Positions 11,371-22,713 of a DNA stretch of 64,000 nt are shown piece by piece. The DNA is from Lepiota brunneoincarnata. Taxonomy: Eukaryota > Basidiomycota > Agaricomycetes > Agaricales > Agaricaceae. A program made the translations under genes and the position numbers. Numbering within the stretch: position 1 is the first letter of the stretch; every line of letters starts with the position of its first letter. The stretch lies in assembly GCA_023014365.1 (NCBI GenBank), contig JAEBUN010000011.1:186001-250000 (forward strand), given 5' to 3'. The notes beneath the pieces are model-generated. The model was not told the origin of the DNA. It searched no databases and worked only from the letters and a program-made list of their open reading frames with translations.

Positions 11371-12908
11371 ATGGTTTCTCAAATACCACAGGTACAATAT
11401 TCTGTTCTAGGATGGTCTTCTACAAGTCTAACAAATAGTGTTACTAGTTCTTTCTCAAAGATGTATTCTCTAGCCCTGAGACACATCACCACAATATGCC
11501 AATCAACGTGCTCAAGTTCAGCAGTGATGGGTCTCAGCTGCTGAGTGGAGGTAGCTCGTTACATGATCGATTTGATACACGATCTGATATTTCAACAGGT
11601 GATGATTGCAAAGTGATAATCTGGGATATCCGGGCAATCCCCTCCACCCCTGAGTGTTTAATTCACGTTCCGGAACATGGTGCCATTTGCAGCGCAATAT
11701 GGGCCCCGCTGGCGACAGACAGCTCACTCCTATACTTTATTTTTGGCTGCGCTGATGGTTCCATTCACATATACCGGAAAATCACCGAAAAGGAATACGC
11801 ATTCATTCAGAAACATATAGCACACGAAGATGCAGTTCAGGACCTCGCATTTGACCCTGTTAACTTTCATGTGGCAACCGTAGGTGGTGGCCAGCTTATA
11901 GTCTGGAATATCAACCCTCAAGGTAATGTTCACTACTTGCTGCCCTACCTTTTCCCAACTTAATTCCCTTAGGTCGACTATCTCAGTTGGGTGGTACACC
12001 ACCTCGATGTTCCATTGCCCGTTCCGTCGAGTTCCTGGATTCAGGTAACAAAGTGCTTGTGGCATTCTTGCAATCACGTGAATTGTGCGTAGCTCCGTAA
12101 TTCCCCGTATTAGTCTGACCATCTATAATCAGACTTATCTATCAGCTCAATCCATGGAGGCTATCTGAACATTACCTCCTCGGTACAAGAATGTAAGCGT
12201 CTACTTTGTAATACTGCAGAGCTTAGTACCCATATGTATTGATGCCTTCAAGTGGATGCGCCGTTCTGTGTGCTGATAAACGGATGCTCTTGGTTTCGAA
12301 CCTAGCTACTGGGATTGATGTCTACAACCTACCGCCAGTGAAACCAGTCAGGGTCCTTCGGCACATCGTGCAGAGAAATGTGCCACTACTCTTAGCACCA
12401 GTAATTGGGGGCACTGTGATTGCTGTTGGGAGCGATGACGGCTGTGTCCGTCTATTCGACCAGCAGAGTGGTTCACTTATCACATCTCTCTATCATGGAC
12501 CTAGTAAGTCAGCCATGAATTTCATATCATTACTGCTCAATTTTTGCTCTAGTCGGAACCCTTGTTCAGGTTGTTGATGTGAGTGCCCAACCGTGCCTTA
12601 CGTTACATTGTAAGGCTTAAAATACTCCACACAGGCACATGCAAGCGAAGATGAATACCTCATTGCCTCTGCTACCAGTGATGCAAACGAGTCAATTTTT
12701 GAGATTAAACTCTGGAGCACGAAGGTTCTGAGCTATCCGAAACTCAGTCAAACAAATCATTAACATTTCGCTCTAGGAATCCAGAACCAGTGCTGATGAC
12801 TCACCCCATTTTTTTCGAACTGCTGAATTATTGCGGTCATGGCGAGTATTTCTATGCTTCTTTATTGCCATGATTACCCAGTATATCGCCCTGAGGGTTA
12901 TTGGATGA
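11371..12908 (+). CDS. Seven-bladed WD40 protein with C-terminal membrane anchor (copy 2)
   Basis: ATG at 11371 (MVSQIPQ), 56-nt intron, then FFLKDVFSSPETHHHNMPIN and LKFSSDGSQLLSGG, intron, DDCKVIIWDIR. Later blades: HGAICSAIWAP...FGCADGSIHIY, DAVQDLAFDPVNFHVATVGG, VEFLDSGNKVLVAFLQSRE, SSGCAVLCADKRMLLVSNLA, GGTVIAVGSDDGCVRLFDQQ, EDEYLIASATSDANES...IKLWSTK. The final exon ends with RVFLCFFIAMITQYIALRVI, a single membrane helix, and TGA at 12906-12908. Order, intron positions and anchor match the minus-strand copy at 4885-6587. One joint is a problem: between the exon ending near 12191 (NPWRLSEHYLLGTR) and the one starting at 12227 (YPYVLMPSSGC) no GT-AG choice I tried keeps the frame, whereas the paralogue does. 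This may be a frameshift or an unusual intron. Confidence 0.65.
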
Positions 12909-14324
12909 TGCCTTTCTGTTGCTTCATTTTCTACTGTGTCCTCAGCAGGTGTGAGAACAAGGTTGGGGAATCGCAAACCCCCCTCCTTGCCCCCTCCCAT
13001 GCTACCCTCATCGTCACATTCAACAACCCCCATAGCTTTTCCCCACAAGACAAAATCTCGGTAGATTAAGTACAGCTTCCTTTCCCTGATTGCATTTAAG
13101 GTTGTAGGTTTGTGACTGTCTATATTGTGATATATATACACATAGGTATCATCCTAGATTATGACTTGTGGTAGTGCTTGAATAATGTCCAATGCCCATA
13201 TACTTTTTTCCTCTCTCCCAACATTGCGACCAGGAACATAGAGCAAAGGGGTAGTTAGTAGGAAGGCACCTGAACGTCAAGCAGGGTTCAAAACAACGTG
13301 GGGTTAGGGTTGAGGCTGATACATGAGATAAAGCTGTATTCACTTAATTACTCGTAGTGTTGCAGGCTACAGGGTATGCTAGCTCATCGCATGATTCAGG
13401 AAAACCTCTTTTGGAGCCTGTAACTATTCATTGTTCTGCACGCATACTCACTCCAGGTGGCACTACCATAGCACAGACATCCTCATCACTAGGAGCTCAG
13501 GTATCTAAGGACAGGTACCTAATGAAAGTGTGCTAAGGGTGGGATTCCACATGCAGCGGAATTCTGCTCCTTACAGTAAATCATTCTGAGGGTCTATCTG
13601 GGCTTGCGTTAGCACGGGCGGTTCCTGAGAGAAGCACAGTAGTCTGGTAAGCTCAGCTGAGAACAAAGAGGAGCTTACCACTGGAGTTCTTTCGTCGCCT
13701 ACTGAGGTCAAGTTTAATCAGTTCTTTAGTCACCCAGCTGTTTTCAAAGTGGACGAGTATTGGATATTCAATGGCCATCTAGCAAAAGAGTTGAGCTCAA
13801 TAAACCAGAGATAAGGACACTGCTAGAGATACCCGAGAGCATAAGTCATCAATGTTTGCGCTGTTCTGCTTGCCAAATGGGATGTCCAGGTTCAGCATAG
13901 TGGATATCAACGTTTGTATAGTTTCCTAGGGCGGTCAGTATATTTGAGGTGGCGGGCCAAGGAACATTCTCACCATAATTTCTTGATGCTGTTCTTTAGC
14001 AATGCATGCCTTATGGAAGAGAGCTGGTATGGACTTGGGGGCTGTTTGGGGTTTTGGAACGGTTTCTGCGGGTGCTTCTGGGCTGGAAATTGCTGTTGAG
14101 AGGTATTTACGCCGCAAAGTAGTTGGTGGTGGGGTGAGCATACGCTCCAGGGGAAATCGACGTCGAAGAGTTGAAGGGGGAAAGCAGCGTTGGGTGTGGT
14201 ACATAGTCCGGATTGGTGCCATGGTAGAAGTCAGAATGGGCCCACTATGTCATTTATATTATAGGAGTCTTTATTCTAGCTGATTGCTATCCACTGCGCA
14301 CAAATAGAGGTTTACCTGCAAGGC
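12909..14324. other. No confident gene
   Basis: Only short overlapping frames are present. The minus frame 14222-13935 (MAPIRTMYHTQRCFPPSTLR...) starts like a mitochondrial targeting peptide but has no recognisable body, so it is left as a possibility only. The rest holds no repeat or RNA that I recognise. Confidence 0.4.
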
Positions 14325-14580
14325 ATCTCTGAGTGGGTAACGAAGGTAACAAAAAGGAGGAGCGGGTGTCGGCTTACGTGTGAAAAAAGACAATCACCCA
14401 CTCAGGGGGAAGGTATTCGGGCGGAGCAAGAGGGCGTTTACTTGTGACATCTGCTGAGGTTATCATCATTCGAAATGAATAATCACCTGTTTGAGGCCTG
14501 AAAATTCATTCAGACGTCAGGATAGGATGGTAATTGTGCACTAACAATCAAGATTTACGTTCACAGCAATTAGCCCTCCA
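14325..14580. repeat. Dispersed repeat R2, copy 1, with a short inverted repeat
   Basis: CTGAGTGGGTAACG at 14325 and CAATCACCCACTCAG near 14391-14405 are near-inverted ends about 80 bp apart. The following GAGGCCTGAAAATTCATTCAG and ACGTCAGGATAG are echoed at 17095-17140 (GAGGTCCGAAGATTCATCCT, ACGTCAGAGATAG). It looks like a small foldback or MITE-type repeat family. Confidence 0.45.
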
Positions 14581-14640
14581 AAGAAGAACGAGCATCGACT
14601 TGGACATATTCAACTATGTAAGAGCGTCGGGCCAGAAATA

Positions 14641-14700
14641 AACCTTTTTATCAACCCTTAGAAACCAATGAACCTTTTTATCAACCCTTAGAAACCATTG
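14641..14700. repeat. 30-bp direct tandem duplication
   Basis: 14641-14670 and 14671-14700 are identical apart from a single base near the end (AACCTTTTTATCAACCCTTA start). It is a recent small duplication outside any confident gene. Confidence 0.9.
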
Positions 14701-14933
14701 GTAGCTTATTATCTTGCTGCGAAATTTAAGAGAGCCACCTCCGAACGTAGTCTCCATTAACCACATTCCCCGCTCGCTCATATAACGGAACATGCACTTT
14801 ACCATCGCTTCGGCCTTTCTTGGCAACCCCTGTCGGTTGGGTTTCATCAACACAGGAGGAGCTGCTGGACAGGTAGTAGCTCGCATGCTGGAAATTCAGA
14901 ATACGCTGACGCACCTTACAGCTTTTTGATGTC

Positions 14934-16673
14934 ATGAATCTCATGAAGCAGGCCTTCAGTAATGGTTGTACCTTAGGCAAGCGGAAGGCATCCGCAGAGA
15001 TCGAGAGAAATGAGTCCGAAAAAAAGCGAAAATTGGTAAGTCACAAGCACGAAAACAAGTAATTGACTGACGAGTTCTCATTAGAATTCCGAGAAAGCCG
15101 AACAGTTACTGAGTCCCACGATCTGTGAAGCGAGGAAGGTTTGTCTTTGAGAACTTAATTCGGAGTTGTCACAATTGATGCCCACATCAGATACAACCAA
15201 TGTTACCCGATGAACTCCTTTTGAAGATATTTGGTGAAGTTGACGATCAAGAGTTGATCTCCCTAGCGCGCGCGGATGATATCTTCATTGGTTGCACTAT
15301 GGACGTCTACCGCTTGAGGCTCGAGGAAAAGGGGATGCTTGAGGATCGCTTCGGTTCTACCAGAATCAGGTTGGTAGGAACACCGTCACCAGAGAAGATA
15401 TCACTTTCCTCTCCTCGATCCTCCTCCCCTACCTCGAGGACGTCAGCCTCGATTGCGACTTGTTCAATCTGCTTGCATGTAATCAGAGTGTTTGTCAGAT
15501 GATCCGAAATGCGGCTAAGATCTCTGACTTACGAATTCATCTCTACTGCGAGGAGATAGGACTTCTTCATGAACCACATACGATCCCTGTTTTGAAGGAC
15601 CTCTTGCAAGCTGCTGGAACCAAGAAACGGCTCTTCAGCTTTGGGTTGGTACTCCGCAACGATACTGTACTTACCAGGATAGCACCTTCGCTTGAGGGGC
15701 CACCCGGGACCCACACATATATCCCACCGGTCCGAGCCTCAAAGGTTGAGATCGGTACGGTGTTCTGGCATACAGGGCCCAGGTCGCTATCAAGCATTCT
15801 CCAACCGCTGTTGGTGAATCCATTTGTCTCCGTACTATGGGTTTACCATCACCGTGGGTACAGAGCTGCCTGGCACCAAGTTGACCTCAAGAATGTTCAT
15901 ACTATGCATGTGCTCAGTGATGATCACATTACGATACCCCCTAGCCTCTACAGACGTCATCCTCAGTTGACCAAGATTGCAACAACATACCCATTCATGA
16001 CAGTACACCACCTGCCCTTCCCAGCTGGGACCCCCACAACAGGCCAATGCAGAACACCCACCCAAACACTATCCCACCATCCATCCGAATCCTCGAAACA
16101 TCACCGAATTTTGCCTGGGCATTAGGCAACAATCCGAATCTCGAAAGGTTATGCATCAGTGCAGTGGAACCGTGGTCTATGACCCTAGCATCCGACCCGT
16201 CTCTGGTATGCCAGAAGGTCAGAGGTATGACACATGTGGTTAGAAATATCTTTGCGCACCATATTAAGGGCATAAAGCTGGAATTCGAGTTCCCTGACAA
16301 CATCTCAGGGCACTATGAGGACATGAGCGGTTCTGCCTGCTCATGTTCCCTGCTTGTGGAGGATTTAACCTCGAGGATGGAAGTGGTGACTTTCCGTGTG
16401 GATTCACTGATGCCAAATCTCTATGTGAGTACTTCATTCAACTTCCACGTATCCTCGCACTTACCAGACTTGAAGGACTACTTTTTCGAGCTATTGAAAA
16501 GCTTTCCGGCTGTTCGTGAGCTTAGCATCCGGACTTGGTTGTGTAGAACATCAATGGATCAAGATAGGGAATTTGCCGTTAAATTACAGGAACAACTTAC
16601 AGCATTAACTACGATAGAGACCCCCCATGGCATTTGGAACATAAACGATTCATCCCTGATGCTTTCATCGTAG
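14934..16673 (+). pseudogene. F-box-type protein gene with two apparent frameshifts
   Basis: ATG at 14934 (MNLMKQAFSNGCTLGKRKAS...KKRKL) leads through two short introns (GTAAGT at ~15040, GTTTGT at ~15139) in phase into MLPDELLLKIFGEVDDQELI, a typical F-box start, then SLARADDIFIGCTMDVYRLR. F-box proteins normally bind Skp1 and recruit targets for SCF ubiquitin ligases. After about 15350 the homologous reading continues one frame over (TREDITFLSSILLPYLEDVS), and again shifts near 16030 to a frame open to 16673 (SPNFAWALGNNPNLERLCIS...). No GT-AG intron explains either shift. The C-terminal half looks like the leucine-rich, non-repeat body of large basidiomycete F-box families. Either this copy is decaying or the sequence has two one-base errors. 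Confidence 0.6.
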
Positions 16674-16802
16674 CACACAAGCTTCCCTTAATCCAGCTGA
16701 ACTTCCCTGTCTCTTAGATAGCGTTGTCCTGATATAACGTATGTGACAATGTTGATGGTACCCTATTGTACAAAGTGACGGAATGTGTCCTCATAAAGTG
16801 AT

Positions 16803-17240
16803 CAATGATTGACTGTGGAGTTAAGCCACTACGAAGGGAATCTGTACCTGGAGCTTCCAGTACACAATGAGCGGGTGAATGAGTGGGCGGTTAAGTGAGT
16901 GGAGTAGTTAGACGACTTACAAATGGTGTTGCCATGGTTGTCGTATGCGCTAATGGCGACTGATATTAGGCCTTTACTGGAAAAAGAAATGATAGCAATC
17001 ACCCACTCGGGAGAGGAAGGGGCTCTAAGGGAGCAGGCAGGCACGGTTTGTGACTTTCGCTTTATAGGTGTCACCTTTGAGGATGAACGGTCATATATCT
17101 GAGGTCCGAAGATTCATCCTACACGTCAGAGATAGTGATTCTTACATCAATAACCAAACCACACCTCCAGCGTTAACTACTAGCCCATTGAAGGACAGGC
17201 TCTTTGAGGTCTGAGGATTCGTTCATGCGGCGGAGCAGAG
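16803..17240. repeat. Composite of repeats R1 (copy C) and R2 (copy 2)
   Basis: 16806-16885 carries the R1 left end (TGATTGACTGTGGAGTTAAG...TTCCAGTACACAATGAGCGG). From about 16860 it becomes R2-like: GAGCGGGTGAATGAGTGGG, CAATCACCCACTCGGGAG near 17009, then GAGGTCCGAAGATTCATCC. A third GAGGTCTGAGGATTCGTTC lies at about 17205. No gene is seen. Confidence 0.45.
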
Positions 17241-17387
17241 TCGGCATTCTTGGGCCACATCCCGGTGTTTTCGTAGCATCATATAACCCTGCTGGCATGT
17301 CAATTCTCGTGAATTCTGGCGCATTTGCTGCATGCACATAGCTTGTTTCCCTATTGACGGGGCAGACTGGCCCCCAAAATGTCGACG

Positions 17388-17740
17388 ATTGACTGTGCGG
17401 TTAAACCAGCGACAGTTTATCAGGGAATATGTGTGACTGGATATTCCAGCTCACGGTGGATGGGGATCGAGTGAGGTAAGTCTGAGTGGGTTGTATCGTT
17501 GTGATTGGGGTGTGTATTGTCATGTTTATCACCGCACGCCGCTCTGTCCTAAACAGATTTCCTGGCACGTGAGTGCCAAAGCGTGGCGAGTGCCTACTCT
17601 GCATCTTGCCTTCTCATCCCATCGTAGCACTCCGAACGAACAACAGTGTCTTGGATTATCCAAACACTGCCGTTCCACGTATGAGGAAGATTCTGTGTAT
17701 TGGACTATCCAAACACATTGTCTTATTCATGACGACTGGG
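17388..17740 (+). repeat. Dispersed repeat R1, copy B
   Basis: Starts CGATTGACTGTGCGGTTAAA and contains TTGGATTATCCAAACACTG and GTGTATTGGACTATCCAAAC in the same order and spacing as 4308-4690. It has no terminal inverted repeat that I can define. Copies A and B are in the same orientation about 13 kb apart. Confidence 0.6.
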
Positions 17741-18348
17741 AAGGTGCGCTTAAGGGAGCCGTTTTCTTCTGGGATAGTCGGCGGCGGGCGCGGATGAAAA
17801 GAAAGTATCTGTACGTGTGTTGTTGTTGGGTACACAAATGAACCGCTGACTACACCCCCTACAGCAAATGTAAGATAGTCCTGTCCTCCCGCTGAACATC
17901 GTTACGGCGGCTTCAGCTTTTTTATATATGGGTCTTTCCATTCCTCCCTTGTTCTATGGTAACGCGTACAGTGGCGGTATTGGTCTTTATTAAAGCTCGG
18001 CTGTAACGATCATGGTTTCAAAGTACAATGTCTCCAATCTGGAGGACAACCATGCCCAATTGTAGCATAGGGCTCGCGTCCTCCTTTATGAAGGACTGTG
18101 GTGGTCAACCCTCTGTTTCGCAGCGCCACCAGTCCTTCCCCGTCATTGGTATTCTCTTCCTATTTGACCCATCGCGCCTTCATGGGGAGAGCTGACCCGT
18201 CAGCCCGTCCTGTGTCATTGTAACCGCTGCAATGGTGAGGTTATTTCCTAATCATGCGCAGACCGGCACCGTGACCCCGGAATCTGATAACTATAATGTT
18301 GCTAAAATCCTATGCTACAGCTCAAAATTCGGGGAGAAGACTAGATAA
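17741..18348. other. No gene seen
   Basis: Short frames only. The interval separates the R1 repeat from the 3' end of the minus-strand gene at 18349. Confidence 0.4.
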
Positions 18349-19014
18349 CTATTCACGACCCTCATTGTGGCGAGCGACCACTTCGTCGATATCACAATTG
18401 AATGAGGAATCGGAAAATGCGTCGTCCGCCGATTGGACGACAGCCGGGGCATGAACCGTGGCCAACCACCGACGAACCTTCTCAACGCAGGCATGTTGGG
18501 CGGCCACTCGGGCACTGGAGAACGGGTTTGAGCGAGCTGGACGGCGGTAAGAAAAGAAATTTCACATTACCTTGCAGGAGTTGCTGATACTCCAAAACCC
18601 ACTCCATTTATAGCATCTTCACCGGGGGTGGAAGTCGCGTATTCCTCAGAGCCGGGTTGGGTACCATTGTCGGGTGATACGGGCGTTTGGAGTGGAGCTG
18701 GGAGCGCATCCAACCAACGGTGGATTCTCTCCAAGTCCACAGGCCGGTTGCCGCCCACCGACTCTCGAGCGCTTGAAGGTACGATTGTAGCGCTACAACA
18801 GTGCAGTTAAATAGGTATGTACGCACCTGGCAGGACCTTCTTTTCTTCTGAGGTCCAAGTTATCGTCGCCAACATTCACTCTTGATGGTAGTCCCTCCAC
18901 TATGTCAGCGGCGAGCGAGGCGAAAGCGGTATCGACATCACGATTGAATGAAGAGCAACCAGAAGAGCTGTTGAGGGCAGATGGAGTAGCGAGCAGCCTC
19001 GAACGATCAGACAT
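18349..19014 (-). CDS. Uncharacterised acidic protein with a repeated RWL motif, three exons
   Basis: Start at 19014 (MSDRSRLLATPSALNSSSGC) is preferred, and an upstream in-frame ATG at 19071 is possible. Exon 1 ends at 18827 (RKEGPA). A 55-nt intron (18826-18772) joins in phase to ARESVGGNRPVDLERIHRWL...EEYATSTPGEDAINGVGF. A second intron, with GTAATG donor, joins to ARVAAQHACVEKVRRWLATV...DDAFSDSSFNCDIDEVVARH and stop TAG at 18349. LERIHRWLDALPAP and VEKVRRWLATVHAP in successive exons suggest an internal duplication. Soluble, no known domain, function unknown. Confidence 0.55.
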
Positions 19015-19099
19015 TTTTGAATGGCGGGTGGAGAGTGAGTTGAGAATTGCGGAGACAATGTTTGGCCACATCAGTTACGAGTGTTCCCTACTTTATTGA

Positions 19100-19890
19100 G
19101 CACCCCACCGCTGGAAGCACTCTACCGGGACTCACTTAACGCAACACTCACTACCTTCACTATCGCCTGCTGGCCGATAACACTCAAACTAACTCTTGAA
19201 CCACCGACATCAACAAAGTGGTAGGTGCCTCCCGGATCATTCCCTCCACTTGAAGTCGCTGCAGGAGTTCAGGGCCCTTCTCGATGGTGAGGCCTCTAGT
19301 AACGTTGGTTCCAGCAGATTACTAATACTCTGATCCTCTATGCTGGGCAAAGATCACGGACCGACGGATTCTACAAAAACATACGACAGCTCCCTCCTCA
19401 CATAATACCGGGCCCAAGTGATGTCCTCGACTACAACCCACAATACTACAGCTTGAGCCTCGTAGATAATTGTTGCTGTCCTCGCCCTTGCTACGCCCAA
19501 CTACAAACATTGGTCTAGATAAATACTTTCGCCAGCCACCGATTTATAAATTCATCTATATACAACTTTCCAACAGTGGGCCGCTCAATCTGTACACTCT
19601 ACCGATTCCGAATTGTTGACATAATCTGTAGATTGGGCATAATATTGAATAGAACCTGATTAGTGTATAACATCTATTATAGGTACAGAGACAATAAAAT
19701 AATTCTATCTCGGTCATTACAACAGATCCTAGATCTTTTAAGGTGATCTGTGTTATGGGCAGATCCTTTTATTGTGACAGACTCGGTTCTAAAACACGTG
19801 ATGGGTACCGAGTGTACAAACGAAACTGATTCTTATAACTATTCTTTTGTACCTCCTATCCATAGGACCGATTCTGGCAGGTCTCAGGTG
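19100..19890. other. No gene seen; AT-rich toward the inverted-repeat arm
   Basis: Only short frames occur. The interval separates the 18.3-kb gene from the outer edge of the left inverted-repeat arm. Confidence 0.4.
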
Positions 19891-20180
19891 CCAGTACCAC
19901 AAAGACAAACCAAGTCTTCTGTAAGTCGCCGCCAGGCGCCTCCCACACGGAAACCCGCTTGCCAGAGCTCCAGCCACTGTCCGTGTCATCGATGTACCCC
20001 CGGGGAACAGGACAACGCAATACCCATAGTGGGAACGGGCGAAGCCGGTTCACATATTCGCATCAAACCCCCAAGCCCAAGTTTGATGTACGTCCGCTTG
20101 TCAGTAGTCACGGTACCACACTTTACCGCAAACTGCCTTCAAACGCACCGTCCCTTACCGCCAGAAGTGGCCGTTAGCAT

Positions 20181-20366
20181 TCAGTTCAAACATTCGGACT
20201 GGTAGGAAACAGACCTCTGCACAGCACTCCCATCAGAATCTTTGAGATAAATCTGCATATCGTCAATATGGGTAAGGGTCGCAGAAATCCCAACGTTGCT
20301 TACTGCGCCGTCTCGGGAAGCTTTCGGCGTGTTTGTCCAGAGCAAATCCCGGCTTTCAATCTTCAT
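20181..20366 (-). pseudogene. Short relic ORF, possible propeller-lectin fragment
   Basis: The minus frame MKIESRDLLWTNTPKASRDG...ISATLTHIDDMQIYLKDSDG has a blade-like pattern reminiscent of fungal fucose-binding lectins, by style only. The same stretch in the right arm (30500-30690) is broken by stops and indels. No full gene can be traced in either arm. Confidence 0.2.
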
Positions 20367-21286
20367 CTACTGTTGATTGACGCAAACATTGGGTGGCCAA
20401 ATACTTGACGACGAAACCAACAGTGTAAAGATCATCCTGAATATGATTGTTCAATCCTTGCTTTGCTCTTGCGTTTTCGGCTGTGTTTCTCGACCATCAA
20501 AACTATATTCACTTCCGTAAATAACCAAAATTCTCTACAAAGATGACTGGAAATCCAATCACAGCCATCCAGATGAAAAGAGCCAAAGAGTGTTATGCCA
20601 TGTCTACCAGGTACTGGTGCTTACGTGTGCCATGTCTTCTCCAACCGTTGAAACAATCGTAGAACATCATTACTGCATAATAGGTGGGTCCCGCGGCTCT
20701 TCGCACGTTTCAGTCTCCTCGATGTATGATCCCCATGAGCATACAATTTCCGGTCTTATTTGGGCCTTGGGCCCACACATTCATAATATATATACCCAGG
20801 CCCTGAGGCGTTTGTGGGTTATCCACAAACCATCACGGCCTTCTTGTCTCCCAAAACCCCGTCCCAATGTCGGTAGGACTAGACCACCTTCAAGCTCAAT
20901 CTCTACACCAATTAACAGCTGAATACAAGGACAATATGACCAAGCTAGGCAATCCCAATGTACTCCTGAACCTCCCTATGTCCAAGCCATCGCTAACATG
21001 TCAAGCAGAACGAAGGCTACCAACAGGCGCCCGAAGATCCACCTCGTCCACAAAAAACTACTGACTCGCCCGACAATAAGTACGACCGGATCTGCCTTCC
21101 ATTTCTATCCCGACCTGATTTTTCTGATGATGATAACGAACAGAAAGAAGGACAAGCGGAAGAGAAATTACTTGAGAAAAGATCCAAGACATAATCCCAA
21201 TCCCAAAGACAACCGCTGATAGGAGTGGGTTCCGGAAGTGTGGGACAAAGGCGATCCATTCTACAGCAATATATGTATATAAGTTA

Positions 21287-21594
21287 AGGTAGACTTCAAG
21301 CGCAAACGGGGTCATCACATGACCTGTGACGGTTTGTGACACCACCAAACAATCCTCATTAAGCCGTTGCGTCGTAGTCACATTGAAATGCTTGATCCGG
21401 AATCTACTCCTTAGTAAAGTGTTTTACTCTTAATCAGGCTCCAAGAGAATCTTTGACAAGACAATTTCTATCATCCCTCGGAGCCTGATTATATTTAACT
21501 ATGCCTTAGAATGTGGAGATTGCGAATTTATGTTTTCTTTCAAATTGTCACACTTGGGTCATGTGATGACCCTGTTTGCACTTGAAGTCTACCT
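21287..21594. mobile_element. 308-bp MITE with ~38-bp terminal inverted repeats and TA duplication
   Basis: Left end AGGTAGACTTCAAGCGCAAA continues GGGGTCATCACATGAC; the right end reads the reverse complement (GGGTCATGTGATGACCCTGT...CTTGAAGTCTACCT) with two mismatches. Both sides have TA (21285-21286, 21595-21596), the target of Tc1/mariner-type transposases. The opposite arm near 29570-29580 shows the uninterrupted site (TATGTGTCCTTATG). It is non-coding and probably mobilised in trans. A truncated relative is at 6763-6990. Confidence 0.85.
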
Positions 21595-22713
21595 TATCCT
21601 TATGTGAGAGCATGCTACGTCAGAAATAGTCAAGAAGTGAGAATTACACCAGATAGTGCTGTTTTTAGGAGAGTACATAATAATGACATTGATAATTACA
21701 CCAGATAACACTGTTTTTCTGAATAAAGGTTGTAATTCTTTAATAATTCGATGTGAATTACAACACAGCCCCCACATTTTTTGACATAAATTACAACTGG
21801 TAGGGGTTCACAGTGTATATGAACCCCTTCTTCCAGGTTTGGATATCTGGTCTCTGGTATCTACATCCAGTCAAATCTCATCTCAAGTCTTCTGGTATCA
21901 AATGTTGATACTGCTATGGCCCATTCTTACCTTCTGATTTCTGGTGTTGCTCCCCTCCCCATTTGGTTCCATCATCTTCCCCTAACTTGCCCTATACACT
22001 CACTCTATTGATCCCACCACATAGATCGTAATGCCCCCTTCCATTCTGATGAACTCCACTTCTCCTAATGGCCTATTCTGACATTCATCAACAACCTCCT
22101 GCACTCCCCACATCTCATTGTGTCACCCACCCATCATACCCTGACCATTTATCAACACTCTATCCCCCACACCCTCTCAGTCACACCCAAGATACTGTGG
22201 CTGCTCCTGCTCTTCCTACTGATATCACCCTGGCATCCTTAGGAAGGCTGGCTGCTGTACTTGAGGCCACACCCATGGTTGTTCCTCAGATACCTATAGC
22301 ACCCCTCTTGCTGCTTCCATGAACACCCTCCACCGCTCAGAACAGAGCTCATTCAGATGCATAACTTGAATTTTGTACTGTATTTGTCATGATTAGTGTG
22401 TTGGCTCAGAGTCAATTCCCATGTAGCTTTGGTCATTACTCCCAGCATGCTGGATGATGCACAAGGTTTGCTAATTCGATGCTATGAATACTTATGCTTG
22501 GTTAGTCTAGCAAACAGTTGAGTTGCAACAACCAAGCAAACCAAGAACCAGCTCACTGGAGTTGGACCTGCATGTGCATTTGTGCCAGTGTCAACCTTTT
22601 GAATATAGGATCACCCATTTCCATCAAAAACTGACAGTCCACTATCCTCAGCTGAATCAATTTCCTGTCAGTCCAGGGCTGAATATACAATACAGCAGAT
22701 ACCAGAGCTCCTA

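Noticed and set aside
12773..13141. 122-codon minus frame over the end of WD40 copy 2
   Set aside because: It overlaps the anchor exon of the plus-strand gene and has no protein-like features.
13295..13320. GGGGTTAGGGTTGAGG resembling fungal telomere repeat TTAGGG
   Set aside because: Fewer than two units and no array; chance or degenerate sequence.
13935..14222. Minus frame MAPIRTMYHTQRCFPPSTLR as a mitochondrial protein
   Set aside because: Only the N-terminus looks like a targeting peptide; no domain follows, and the opposite strand is open as well.
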